Shown piece by piece: positions 17,240-25,412 of a stretch of 42,741 nt of DNA. Numbering within the stretch: the first letter of the stretch is position 1; the number at the start of each line of letters is the position of its first letter. This stretch comes from REBR01 sp033721915 (lineage in GTDB: Bacteria > Pseudomonadota > Gammaproteobacteria > Pseudomonadales > Oleiphilaceae): positions 1 to 42,741 of the forward strand of contig JAWWAC010000023.1 of the NCBI GenBank assembly GCA_033721915.1. The letters run 5' to 3'. The position numbers and the translations under genes were made by a program. The notes under the pieces are model-generated. The model was given only the letters and a program-made list of their open reading frames with translations. It was not told the origin of the DNA and ran no database searches.

Positions 17240-17315
17240 TGGTGGGTCGTGTAGGATTCGAACCTACGACCAATTGGTTAAAAGCCAACTGCTCTACCAA
17301 CTGAGCTAACGACCC
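17240..17315 (-). tRNA. tRNA-Lys (anticodon TTT), copy 2 of a tandem pair
   Basis: It is a 76-nt cloverleaf on the minus strand with encoded CCA. The acceptor stem GGGTCGT pairs with ACGACCC. The anticodon loop CTTTTAA gives TTT (Lys). It is identical to the copy at 17342-17417, 26 bases upstream in transcription order. Confidence 0.96.
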
Positions 17316-17341
17316 GGAAACGGGGAACAACAGAAAATAGG

Positions 17342-17417
17342 TGGTGGGTCGTGTAGGATTCGAACCTACGACCAATTGGTTAAAAGCCAACTGCTCTACC
17401 AACTGAGCTAACGACCC
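17342..17417 (-). tRNA. tRNA-Lys (anticodon TTT), copy 1 of a tandem pair
   Basis: It is a 76-nt cloverleaf on the minus strand, with acceptor GGGTCGT/ACGACCC, discriminator A and encoded CCA. It is 74 bases after the cpoB stop and is probably read through from the tol-pal transcript as well as from any local promoter. Confidence 0.96.
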
Positions 17418-17491
17418 AAACGAGGCGCATATGGTACCGATTTTTGCCGGTGACGCAAGCCTTTTGTCAGCCTTGTGCGCCTTTAGGGCGG

Positions 17492-18277
17492 CTAGAGCGA
17501 TTCCAGCCGCTCACGGGCTTTGGAGCGGACGGATGCCTCCGGGTAACGGTCCAGCACCTGCTGCAGCGCCTTTCTGGCCTCTTCCTTCTCGCCACGCTGC
17601 TGTTGCGCCACCGCCAGCTTGTAGAGGGCATCCGGCGCCTTGCGGTGGTCGTCATAGCGGGACACCACAATGCTGAATGCCTGCCGGGCCTGGTCGGGGT
17701 TTTCCCTGGCCAGATACACCTCGCCCAGCCAGTAATAGGCATTCACCGTCAGGTCCCCTTCCGGGTACTTGTCCACAAACTCGAAGAGGGCGTCGAGGGC
17801 CCCGTCGTAGTCCCGCTCTTCCTGAATCAGCTTTTGTATGGCCGCGTAGTCCTTGCGCTCCTGCTCATCGGGCTGACGGTAGTCACGCTTCTTCTGGCCG
17901 GAATCGCCACTGACCGTTCCGGCCACGCTATCGTCCGAGCCACCCTGTGGCAGTGCCGCGCCCCCGGAGCCTGAGCCGCCCTGGGCGGCCCTGTCCTCCA
18001 GCCGGGTGAGTCGTTCACCCAGCTCCAGAATGCGCTCGTCCAGATCCACGTAACGCTCCCGCCCCTGGCGGCTGAGCTGGTCGATCTTGTGGGTCTGCTC
18101 TTCCACCTGCCCCTGCAGCTGACGCACCTGCTGACGCAGCTCCTGTATGACGAAAAACAGCTCGCCACTGGACTGACTGTCATCGCTGTCGTCCTGGAAA
18201 GACGGCACGGACTGGGCAAAGGCCCCTGATGCGGCCAGCATCAGGGCCAGGCAGAGCGGGATCATTGGCTGCATCAC
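17492..18277 (-). CDS. cpoB: Cell division coordinator CpoB (YbgF), TPR protein of the Tol-Pal system
   Basis: This 261-residue periplasmic protein has a signal peptide ending in GAFAQ (about residue 22). A trimerising coiled coil follows (residues ~40-90, ELRQQVRQLQGQVEEQTHKIDQL). A Ser/Gly-rich linker leads into C-terminal TPR repeats (YNAAIQ-like KDYAAIQKLI; YWLGEVYLARENPDQARQAF). CpoB links peptidoglycan synthesis to outer-membrane constriction through TolA. It lies 9 bases downstream of pal. Confidence 0.93.
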   Translation of the reverse strand: MMQPMIPLCLALMLAASGAFAQSVPSFQDDSDDSQSSGELFFVIQELRQQVRQLQGQVEEQTHKIDQLSRQGRERYVDLDERILELGERLTRLEDRAAQGGSGSGGAALPQGGSDDSVAGTVSGDSGQKKRDYRQPDEQERKDYAAIQKLIQEERDYDGALDALFEFVDKYPEGDLTVNAYYWLGEVYLARENPDQARQAFSIVVSRYDDHRKAPDALYKLAVAQQQRGEKEEARKALQQVLDRYPEASVRSKARERLESL

Positions 18278-18286
18278 GGACTCCGC

Positions 18287-18874
18287 TTAGTTGTAGTTGA
18301 TTTCCACACGGCGGTTCTCGGAGTAGGCTTCTTCGCTGTCGCCTTCCGCTGCGGGCTTTTCTTCACCGTAGCTGACGGTTTCGACCTGTGAACGGCTGAC
18401 ACCGTTGATCACCAGGAACTGCTTCACCGCTTCGGCACGGCGCTCCCCCAGGGCCAGGTTGTATTCCTTGGTGCCGCGCTGGTCCGTATGCCCCTCAAGC
18501 ACCGCTTCGCGGCTGCCGTTCTCGGACAGGTAGGCGGCATGGGCTTCCAGCACAGGGCGGGACTCGCGCTTGATCTCGGCGCTGTCAAAGTCGAAATAGA
18601 TCACCCGCTCGCTGCGCAGTGCCTCGGCTTCCTCCGCCTGGCGGCGGGCTTCACGGGCTTCCCGTTCTTCCGGGCTGAGGTCCTCATCGCGGATGCCATC
18701 ACCGCTGCCGGCGCCAAAGGTACGGCCGCCTTCGGAGCGCTGGTCCTGCTCGCCGGAGGCCTGTCCGTCACGGGCATCGGCGCCCTCGTCATCCACGGAA
18801 CCGGTGGTGCCGCATCCGGCCAGGAAAGCCAGTGTGAGTGCCATTGTCAGAAGTCGAAAGTTGCGTTTTTCCAC
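18287..18874 (-). CDS. pal: Peptidoglycan-associated lipoprotein Pal
   Basis: This 195-residue outer-membrane lipoprotein ties the membrane to peptidoglycan and TolB. The GTG start at 18874 has AGGACG 5 bases upstream and gives a compact signal peptide with lipobox FLAGC (Cys21); the longer open frame is not lipoprotein-like. A charged linker (residues ~25-85) rich in Glu, Arg and Gly leads into the OmpA-like domain. That domain has YFDFDSAEIKRES, EGHTDQRGTKEYNLALGERRAEAVK and YGEEKPA. It sits between tolB and cpoB. Confidence 0.95.
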   Translation of the reverse strand: MEKRNFRLLTMALTLAFLAGCGTTGSVDDEGADARDGQASGEQDQRSEGGRTFGAGSGDGIRDEDLSPEEREAREARRQAEEAEALRSERVIYFDFDSAEIKRESRPVLEAHAAYLSENGSREAVLEGHTDQRGTKEYNLALGERRAEAVKQFLVINGVSRSQVETVSYGEEKPAAEGDSEEAYSENRRVEINYN

Positions 18875-18930
18875 GTTGGTCGTCCTTTTTCTGTTGGTTA
18901 AATGAACGGGTACTGTAATGCCTGTCAGGG

Positions 18931-20298
18931 TCAGGGCATCGGCGACCACGCCGGCCCCCGGATACCCTCGTGCTTTATGGGCAGCCGGAACTGGGACTGG
19001 CCATCGGTGGTGCTCAGCTCCAGGCTGCGACTGCCGCCTTCTTCGGTGACATAGATCAGAAGGCGGCCATTGGGTGCCACACCCGGTGACTCCTCCGAGG
19101 GGGTTCTCACCAGGATGCTCTGGTTGCCCGATTCCAGGTCCAGCTTGCCAATGTAGAAGCGGTTGTCACGGCCATGGACAAAATACAGGCTCTTGCCGTC
19201 CTGGCTGTACTTGGGGCTGGCGTTGTAATTGCCCTCAAAAGTCAGGCGCTTGCTTTCTCCCCGCTCCGGGTCCATCCGGTAAATCTGTGGTGAGCCGGAG
19301 CGGTCCGAGGTAAAGGCAAAGCGTTTGCCGTCCGGCGACCAGGCCGCCTCGGTGTTAATGGCCCAGTGTCGTGTCAGTTGCTCCACATTACGCGATCCCA
19401 GCACCATGCGATAGATATCCGCACTGCCGTCCTTGGACAGTGTCATCAGCATCGAGCGGCCATCCGGCGACCAGGCCGGTGCCGAATTCAGGCCGGAAAA
19501 CCGGGTCAGGCGTTCACGCTCACCGGTGGCGATTTCCTGGCGATAGATGCTGGGGCGGCCCCCTTCAAAGGAGACATAGGCCAGCTCCTTGCCGTCCGGG
19601 GACCAGTCCGGGGAAAGTATGGGCTCTTTCGACTCCAGCAGTGTGCGCGGGCGATGGCCGTCAATGTCACTCAGGCGAAGACGGTAAATACTGTCACCGT
19701 TCTCACGGGTGCGTGTGACAAAGGCCAGGCGGGTGGTAAAGATGCCTTCCACGCCGGTGATGGTTTCATAGACCCGGTTGCTGACATGGTGTGCCAGGCG
19801 GCGCAGCTGTTGCTCAGAGGCGGTGGCCCTTGAGCGGATCAGGCGCCGTTGCTGGCTGACATCGTACAGCTCATATTCCAGTACATAGCGTCCGTCGTCC
19901 TGGCGCTTCTCGATGGCACCGGTCATGACGAACTGCTGCCCCAGCATGCGCCAGTCCCGGAAGTGCACCGTGTCGCCAAAGGCCGGCAGGCTGAGCATCC
20001 GCCCCGGCTCCAGCAGCTTGAAATCGCCGCTCATGGTGAGGTTGTTGCGGATAATGGCCGCCACATCCTCCGGCAGCGAGTCGGCACCGCGCAGCGGGAA
20101 AGGCACCACGGCAATGGGCACGCCACGGTCCGCCCCCTCGGTGATCTGGATCACCATCTCCCCTCGGGCCGGCTGCAACAGGGATGCCAGCAGCCAAAGG
20201 CACAGGAGTGCGGCCCCGGCCAGAGTCCGGGCAGAGCCCCGATTGCGGCTCAATGGGTGGTTGCCGAGAGTCGCCATAGCATGGTTTCCAAAAGTCAT
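18931..20298 (-). CDS. tolB: Tol-Pal system beta-propeller protein TolB
   Basis: This ~455-residue periplasmic protein has an N-terminal signal, hydrophobic core AGAALLCLWLLASLLQPARG, and then the mature start EMVIQITEGADRGVPIAVVPF. A TolB N-domain is followed by a six-bladed propeller with repeated WSPDGKELAYVSFEGG-type blades. It binds Pal and TolA. The start is uncertain. ATG at 20298 is given; ATG at 20277 is also possible, and neither has a strong ribosome site. The longest open frame would overlap tolA by about 50 bases. Confidence 0.94.
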   Translation of the reverse strand: MTFGNHAMATLGNHPLSRNRGSARTLAGAALLCLWLLASLLQPARGEMVIQITEGADRGVPIAVVPFPLRGADSLPEDVAAIIRNNLTMSGDFKLLEPGRMLSLPAFGDTVHFRDWRMLGQQFVMTGAIEKRQDDGRYVLEYELYDVSQQRRLIRSRATASEQQLRRLAHHVSNRVYETITGVEGIFTTRLAFVTRTRENGDSIYRLRLSDIDGHRPRTLLESKEPILSPDWSPDGKELAYVSFEGGRPSIYRQEIATGERERLTRFSGLNSAPAWSPDGRSMLMTLSKDGSADIYRMVLGSRNVEQLTRHWAINTEAAWSPDGKRFAFTSDRSGSPQIYRMDPERGESKRLTFEGNYNASPKYSQDGKSLYFVHGRDNRFYIGKLDLESGNQSILVRTPSEESPGVAPNGRLLIYVTEEGGSRSLELSTTDGQSQFRLPIKHEGIRGPAWSPMP

Positions 20299-20326
20299 TA
20301 TCAGTCGCTGTTCCAGGGCCCCGCCC

Positions 20327-21451
20327 TTACTGGCGGGGGTTGAATTCAATTCGCACCGGCGAACGGAAATGGCGGTCAAACACCGCCCTGTCCGAGGGCA
20401 CCGGGTAGCTGTCCACGCCGCGCACGGCGCTCAGGGCCGAGTTGTCCAGTGCCTGGTTGCCACTGGAGGACACCACCCTGGCGTCGCTCAGCTCACCGGT
20501 GGGCAGCAGTTCCAGCTGGATCACCACGGTCAGGTTCTGGTCCGCCGACGGGGGGATAAACCAGTTATCCTGCACCCGCTGCTTGATCAGCATCATGTAA
20601 CGGTCCCGCTCGCTGGCGGCCCGCTCTTCAAAGGCGGCCCTTTCCGCGGCTTCCCGCTCGGCCTGGAGCCGCTCCTGCTGACGCTCCCGCTCCTGCTGCT
20701 CCGCCTCTTTGGCCATCTCCTGCAGGCGCTGCTCCCGCTCACGGCGGCGCTGCTCGGCGGCTTCTTTCTCCCGCTGTTCCTGCTGACGCTTTTCTTCCTG
20801 CCTGCGTTGCTCTTCCTGTTTGCGCCGTTCCTCTTCCCTGCGCCGCTCCTCGGCTTTGCGCTGCTCCTCGGCCCGGCGTTCCGCCTCTTTTTTGGCTTCC
20901 CGCTCCGCCTGGAGTTTGGCCTCGCGCTCGGCTTTTCTCTGTGCCTCTTCACGGGCCTTTTTCTCGGCTTCCTGCCTGGCCTTTTCCTGTGCCTGGCGCT
21001 CCGCTTCCTGGCGGGCCTTCTGCTCGGCCTGCTCCTTCTGCCGCTGTGCCTCCAGCTCCGCCTCGGTGGGCCCTTCCGGCTCTGGTTCAGGCTCTGGTTC
21101 GGGTTCGGGCTCCGGTTCTGGTTCTGGTTCCGGTTCCGGCTCTGGCCTGGGTGCCGGCTTGGGTTCCGGCTTGGGTTCCGGCTTGGGTTCCGGCTTGGGT
21201 TCCGGAGCCGGTGCCGACTGGGTAATCAGCCGGGCACTCATCGCCTCTGGGGGCTCCGGAGGCGGTGTAAACAGATCCCAGCTCCAGACACTCACCACCA
21301 CAATCACCCCGTGCAGCAGCAGTGAGAACAGCAATGGCTGGCGCCATGGAGTGGCCTCCCCGGCGGCGTCGCTCCCCTCCTGCCAGGTCAACTGCCACTG
21401 TCGCTTCAGCCAGTTGCCGAAGTCGCTCAGCCATCCCATAGCCACAGTCAC
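20327..21451 (-). CDS. tolA: TolA inner-membrane/periplasm-spanning protein
   Basis: This 374-residue protein couples the TolQR motor to TolB/Pal. It has one N-terminal transmembrane segment (LLFSLLLHGVIVVVSVW, residues ~40-56). A long Glu-Pro/Lys-Pro repeat region follows (residues ~82-128). A very long charged alpha-helical stretch, rich in Glu/Arg/Lys/Ala, spans residues ~130-285. The C-terminal TonB-like domain has YMMLIKQRVQDNWFIP and LELLPTGELSDARVVSSSG. The EPEP/EPKP insert between the membrane segment and the helix is longer than in E. coli. The ATG overlaps the tolR stop by 4 bases. Confidence 0.95.
   Translation of the reverse strand: MTVAMGWLSDFGNWLKRQWQLTWQEGSDAAGEATPWRQPLLFSLLLHGVIVVVSVWSWDLFTPPPEPPEAMSARLITQSAPAPEPKPEPKPEPKPEPKPAPRPEPEPEPEPEPEPEPEPEPEPEPEGPTEAELEAQRQKEQAEQKARQEAERQAQEKARQEAEKKAREEAQRKAEREAKLQAEREAKKEAERRAEEQRKAEERRREEERRKQEEQRRQEEKRQQEQREKEAAEQRRREREQRLQEMAKEAEQQERERQQERLQAEREAAERAAFEERAASERDRYMMLIKQRVQDNWFIPPSADQNLTVVIQLELLPTGELSDARVVSSSGNQALDNSALSAVRGVDSYPVPSDRAVFDRHFRSPVRIEFNPRQ
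21075..21210. repeat. Coding microsatellite in tolA: hexanucleotide and 12-bp Pro-rich repeats
   Basis: About 21075-21147 consists of degenerate GGTTCN-type hexamers encoding (Glu-Pro)n. 21150-21206 holds four near-perfect 12-bp units (GGCTTGGGTTCC on the plus strand) encoding (Lys-Pro-Glu-Pro)n. The tandem structure is in frame, so slippage would change linker length without frameshift. Confidence 0.85.
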
Positions 21452-21876
21452 TCCCGGGGCGGTTCGGTGATCAGGCCAACGCTGGCAGCACCCGCCTGCT
21501 GCAGAGACGCCATGAGGTTCATCACCACGCCGTAGCGCACCTGCTGGTCGCCCCGCACATAGACCTCGGTGCCCGGCGCCTGCTGCAGTATCTTGCCCAC
21601 CTGACTGGTCAGGTCCGACAGGGCCATGGGCTTGCCACGCTCATCACCCACTTCCAGATAATAGGCACCATTGGTGTCCACGGAGACAATCAGCGGCTCA
21701 CGATCGCTCTGTGGCAGTGGCTCGGAACTGGTCTCAGGCAGCTCCACATTCACGCCCTGGGTCAGCATGGGGGCGGTCACCATGAAGATCACCAGCAGGA
21801 CCAGCATGACGTCGATGTAGGGCACCACGTTGATTTCCGACATGGGCTTTTTACGGGTTCTCGGGCTGAGACTCAT
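21448..21876 (-). CDS. tolR: TolR, proton-channel subunit of the Tol-Pal system
   Basis: This 142-residue ExbD/TolR-family protein has one transmembrane helix, INVVPYIDVMLVLLVIFMVTA (residues ~15-35). It carries the proton-carrying Asp in YIDVMLVLL. A periplasmic domain follows, with VYVRGDQQVRYGVVMNLMASLQQAG. With TolQ it energises TolA. It overlaps tolA by 4 bases and starts 30 bases after tolQ. Confidence 0.96.
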   Translation of the reverse strand: MSLSPRTRKKPMSEINVVPYIDVMLVLLVIFMVTAPMLTQGVNVELPETSSEPLPQSDREPLIVSVDTNGAYYLEVGDERGKPMALSDLTSQVGKILQQAPGTEVYVRGDQQVRYGVVMNLMASLQQAGAASVGLITEPPRE

Positions 21877-21906
21877 CGGGCACTCCCTGAATCGGACCGG
21901 TACGGA

Positions 21907-22584
21907 TCAGCTGCTGACATGGACACGCCGGTGCAGGATGCTGGAAAACTCTTCGGCGAAGGTCTCGTAATTTTTCATCAGGCCATCCGCCTGGTTGGAG
22001 AACCGGTTGTAGGCCACCACCGCGGGGATGGCCGCAAACAGGCCCATGGCCGTGGCGATCAGGGCCTCTGAGATGCCCGGGGCCACCGTGGCCAGCGTGG
22101 CCTGCTGGGCCTGTGCCAGTCCACGGAAGCTGTTCATGATGCCCCAGACGGTGCCGAACAGGCCCACATAGGGACTGGTGGAACCCACCGTGGCCAGAAA
22201 CGGCAGGTGGTTTTCCAGCTTTTCCATCTCACGGGACAGGGCCACGCGCATGGAACGTTGTGTGCCTTCCATGACCGCCTCGCCGTCCTGGCTCTGCTGT
22301 CGCAGCCGGGTGAATTCACGAAAGCCGGCACGGAAGACGTTTTCCATGCCGCCGTGGGGGGTGGGGCTGGCGCTGACTTCCTTGTACAGCTGGCCCAGGT
22401 CCATGCCGGACCAGAAGCGCTCCTCGAAACTGTCCTGGGCCTTGCGGGCACGGCGATACAGCTGAACCCGCTGGAAGATCACCCACCAGGAACCCACCGA
22501 GGCCAGAACCAGCAGCAGCATGACCAACTGCACCAGAACACCGGCATTACTGACCAGATACCAGACCGACAACTGCTCTTCCAC
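21907..22584 (-). CDS. tolQ: TolQ, motor channel subunit of the Tol-Pal system
   Basis: This 225-residue ExbB/TolQ-family protein has three transmembrane segments (residues ~12-34, ~130-155, ~165-190). It carries the family motifs TVGSTSPYVGLFGTVWGIMNSF and PGISEALIATAMGLFAAIPAVVAYN. The start codon is GTG at 22584, with GGGGAG 7 bases upstream. It lies 11 bases after ybgC. Confidence 0.96.
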   Translation of the reverse strand: MEEQLSVWYLVSNAGVLVQLVMLLLVLASVGSWWVIFQRVQLYRRARKAQDSFEERFWSGMDLGQLYKEVSASPTPHGGMENVFRAGFREFTRLRQQSQDGEAVMEGTQRSMRVALSREMEKLENHLPFLATVGSTSPYVGLFGTVWGIMNSFRGLAQAQQATLATVAPGISEALIATAMGLFAAIPAVVAYNRFSNQADGLMKNYETFAEEFSSILHRRVHVSS

Positions 22585-22595
22585 GGGTGACTCCC

Positions 22596-23027
22596 CTAAC
22601 TGTGACTGTTGTTGGGCGAGACCTGAAGGATGGCCTTCAGATCCGCCGGAAATTTGCGCGGGCGCCCTTCCGGCAGCTGCACACAGGCCACCTTGACCCG
22701 GCCGCTGGCCAGCAGGGTGTCGTCATCAAGGCGACGGGCCTGCTGGCGAAACACCATATAGGAACGGCCCACATCAATGAGATCCGCACTAACCCCTATC
22801 TCGTCGTCCAGATAGGCCGGCTTGTGGTACTGCATTTCCAGGCTGTGCACCACAAAGCTGACCCCCTCCTCCAGACCACTGCGCAGTGAGATCCCCCGGT
22901 GACGGACCCACTCGGTCCGGGCCCGCTCGAAGAACTTGAGGTAATTGGCGTAGAACACGATGCCACCGGCATCCGTGTCCTCCACATAGACCCGCACCGG
23001 CCACTCAAAAACAGCCTTTTCACTCAT
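22596..23027 (-). CDS. ybgC: Acyl-CoA thioesterase YbgC of the tol-pal cluster
   Basis: This 143-residue hotdog-fold thioesterase has the 4HBT-type motif VYVEDTDAGGIVFYANYLKFFERARTEW (shown for description; catalytic Asp in EDTDAGG). It is almost always first in tol-pal operons, where it acts on acyl-ACP/CoA and may link membrane lipid turnover to Tol. The ATG at 23027 overlaps the ruvB stop by 8 bases and matches family N-termini. The upstream Met in the open frame lies within ruvB. Confidence 0.93.
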   Translation of the reverse strand: MSEKAVFEWPVRVYVEDTDAGGIVFYANYLKFFERARTEWVRHRGISLRSGLEEGVSFVVHSLEMQYHKPAYLDDEIGVSADLIDVGRSYMVFRQQARRLDDDTLLASGRVKVACVQLPEGRPRKFPADLKAILQVSPNNSHS

Positions 23028-24081
23028 CAGGACCACCCTGTGGAACACCGGTGGGGTTGGCCGCCGAGAGCAGGTCCGACCCCGGCGCCGGGTAGCCGAA
23101 ATGCAGGTAGGCCTTGCTGGTGGCCATGCGCCCTCTCGGGGTGCGCATCATATAACCCTGCTGGATCAGGAAGGGCTCCAGCACATCCTCGATGGTGCCC
23201 CGCTCCTCGCTGATGGCGGCGGAGAGGCTCTCCACCCCCACCGGCCCACCGTCGAATTTCTCGATCAGGGCCAGCAACAGGCGACGGTCCATATGGTCGA
23301 AGCCCTGCTGATCCACTTTCAGCATGTTCAGTGCCTGGTCCGCCACCTCGGCGGTGACACGGCCGTCGCTGCGCACCTCGGCGTAATCACGGACCCGGCG
23401 CAGCAGGCGGTTGGCGATACGTGGGGTGCCCCTGGAGCGACAGGCGATTTCGCCGGCGCCGCCCGGGTCCACGCTCACACCCTGCAGATCCGCCGAGCGC
23501 AGCACGATATGGGTCAGATCCGCCACGTTGTAGAATTCCAGCCTCTGCACAATGCCGAAACGGTCGCGCAGCGGCGAGGTGAGAAGCCCGGCCCTTGTGG
23601 TGGCCCCCACCAGTGTGAAAGGGGGCAGCTCCAGCTTGATGGAGCGGGCCGCCGGCCCTTCACCGATCATGATATCCAGCTGGTAGTCTTCCATGGCCGG
23701 GTAGAGGATTTCCTCCACCACCGGGTTGAGGCGGTGGATCTCGTCGATAAAGAGCACGTCCCCCGCTTCCAGGTTGGTCAGCAGTGCCGCCAGGTCACCG
23801 GCTTTCTCCAGCACCGGGCCGGAGGTGCTCTTGATGGCCACGCCCATTTCATTGGCGATGATGTTGGCCAGTGTGGTCTTGCCCAGCCCGGGCGGGCCGA
23901 ATATCAGCACATGGTCCAGTGCGTCGCTGCGCTGGCGGGCGGCGGTGACAAAGATCTCCATCTGCTCGCGCACCGTGGGCTGGCCCACGTAGTCCGCCAG
24001 TATGGTGGGCCGTACCGCCCTGTCCTGGGTGGCCTCGCCGGTTACTTCCTGGCCCGAAATCAGACGGTCCGATTCGATCAT
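23020..24081 (-). CDS. ruvB: Holliday junction branch migration ATPase RuvB
   Basis: This 353-residue AAA+ motor drives branch migration with RuvA. Walker A GPPGLGKT is at residues 62-69. Walker B is in DVLFIDEIHRL, sensor 1 in GATTRAG, and a C-terminal winged helix follows. The start at 24081 (MIESDRLISG) matches E. coli RuvB and has AGGA upstream; an in-frame ATG at 24132 would add 17 residues and is less likely. A 137-base gap from ruvA contains a short GC-rich hairpin. Confidence 0.97.
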   Translation of the reverse strand: MIESDRLISGQEVTGEATQDRAVRPTILADYVGQPTVREQMEIFVTAARQRSDALDHVLIFGPPGLGKTTLANIIANEMGVAIKSTSGPVLEKAGDLAALLTNLEAGDVLFIDEIHRLNPVVEEILYPAMEDYQLDIMIGEGPAARSIKLELPPFTLVGATTRAGLLTSPLRDRFGIVQRLEFYNVADLTHIVLRSADLQGVSVDPGGAGEIACRSRGTPRIANRLLRRVRDYAEVRSDGRVTAEVADQALNMLKVDQQGFDHMDRRLLLALIEKFDGGPVGVESLSAAISEERGTIEDVLEPFLIQQGYMMRTPRGRMATSKAYLHFGYPAPGSDLLSAANPTGVPQGGPDE

Positions 24082-24218
24082 GGAAAATCCTGTGGTGTCC
24101 ACCGCCGGCCTTGGGGCCGGTTTGATGGTCATTTTACATTCGCACCCGGCACAGTCACGTTACGAGAATGTCAGTGGCCAGTGGGCGCCCCCTGTGAATC
24201 CCCGGGCCGGAGCTCCGG

Positions 24219-24839
24219 TCAGGCCCTGATCATACCCTTCAGTGCCAGCCGGATCAGCACTTCACGGGTCTGCCCCGGCTCATGGGCCGCCTGGACGGCG
24301 CGGGCCGCCTCCTGGGGCTTGTAGCCCAGTGCAATCAGGGCGGACTCCGCCTCTTCCACCGGGTTTCCCAGAGGCTCCGGCACGGCAGCAGGCTCACCGG
24401 TGGCGCCGGTAATAGAGGTCACCGTGGCCGGCTCCAGCTGGCCGATGCGGTCACGCATCTCAATCAACAACCGCTCGGCGGTTTTCTTGCCCACACCGGG
24501 GATCTTCACCAGTGCGGTGACGTTGTTGTCCTCCACCACCCGGCTGAAGACATCGGCGCTGAGCCCGGAGAGTATGGCCAGTGCCAGTCGCGGCCCCACG
24601 CCGCTGGTCTTGATCAGCAGCCGGAACAGGGCCCGGTCGCTGGTGGCGGCAAAGCCGAACAGGGTCTGGCTGTCTTCACGCACCACCATCTGGGTATGGA
24701 CGGTCACCTCATCCCCGGGCTCCGGAAGCACGAAAAAGGTGGTGTAGGGAATCTCCAGCTCGTAGCCCACACCGCCCACATCCAGCAGTATCTGGCCGGG
24801 TGTCTTGTGGATCAGGGTACCGCGCAATCGTGCAATCAT
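24219..24839 (-). CDS. ruvA: Holliday junction DNA helicase subunit RuvA
   Basis: This 206-residue tetrameric junction-binding protein has the N-terminal OB fold MIARLRGTLIHKTPGQILLDVGGVGYELEIPY and helix-hairpin-helix motifs in LIKTSGVGPRLALAILSG and LVKIPGVGKKTAERLL. A C-terminal UBA-like domain III contacts RuvB. It is placed between ruvC (36 bases upstream) and ruvB on the same strand. Confidence 0.97.
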   Translation of the reverse strand: MIARLRGTLIHKTPGQILLDVGGVGYELEIPYTTFFVLPEPGDEVTVHTQMVVREDSQTLFGFAATSDRALFRLLIKTSGVGPRLALAILSGLSADVFSRVVEDNNVTALVKIPGVGKKTAERLLIEMRDRIGQLEPATVTSITGATGEPAAVPEPLGNPVEEAESALIALGYKPQEAARAVQAAHEPGQTREVLIRLALKGMIRA

Positions 24840-24875
24840 AGTGTTCTCATTGTGCTCAATAATGGCAGCGTGGGA

Positions 24876-25367
24876 TCAGCGACCGGCCAGCCTGGTGAGA
24901 CTTTGTCGCATGTGGGCGTGGCAGATGGCAATCCCCAGTGCGTCCGCCGCGTCCTCCTGGGGCCGCCGTGGCAGCTCCAGTATGGCGGTGACCATGTGCT
25001 GCACCTGGGTCTTGTCGGCACTGCCCTTGCCCACCAGGGCCTGCTTGACCTGGCGGGCGGCGTATTCGTTCACCGCCAGACCGGCATTGGCGGCGCAGAC
25101 CATGGCCACACCACGGGCCTGTCCCAGCTTCAGTGCCGAGTCCACATTGCGGGAGAGAAATACCTGCTCGATGGCAAACTCTTCGGGGCGGTAGCGCTCG
25201 ATGATTTCCGCCAGCCCCGCGTAGATGGTCTGCAGGCGCTGTGCCATGGTGCCATCCTGCATGCGTATGCAGCCGCTGTCGATATAGCTCAGGCGGCTGC
25301 CCCCGGCGCGGATGACGCCGAAGCCGGTAATACGGGAACCGGGGTCCACGCCGAGGATAATGGGCAT
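24876..25367 (-). CDS. ruvC: Holliday junction resolvase RuvC
   Basis: This 163-residue RNase H-fold endonuclease cleaves Holliday junctions. The start at 25367 (MPIILGVDPGSR) matches the family; the longer open frame is rejected. The catalytic Asp8 is in GVDPGSR, Glu in FAIEQVF, and the C-terminal acidic pair in DAADALGIAICHAH. It lies 45 bases after yebC and before ruvA. Confidence 0.97.
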   Translation of the reverse strand: MPIILGVDPGSRITGFGVIRAGGSRLSYIDSGCIRMQDGTMAQRLQTIYAGLAEIIERYRPEEFAIEQVFLSRNVDSALKLGQARGVAMVCAANAGLAVNEYAARQVKQALVGKGSADKTQVQHMVTAILELPRRPQEDAADALGIAICHAHMRQSLTRLAGR

Positions 25368-25412
25368 TGCTGCTCTCGCTGTCAGGTTAAGGAGCCGGCG
25401 GGGCAAAAGGGC

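Noticed and set aside
19913..21325. 470-codon open frame on the plus strand with a Leu/Phe-rich repeat
   Set aside because: Antisense to tolB/tolA; the Phe-Arg-Leu-Gly repeats are the complement of the tolA Pro-rich microsatellite.
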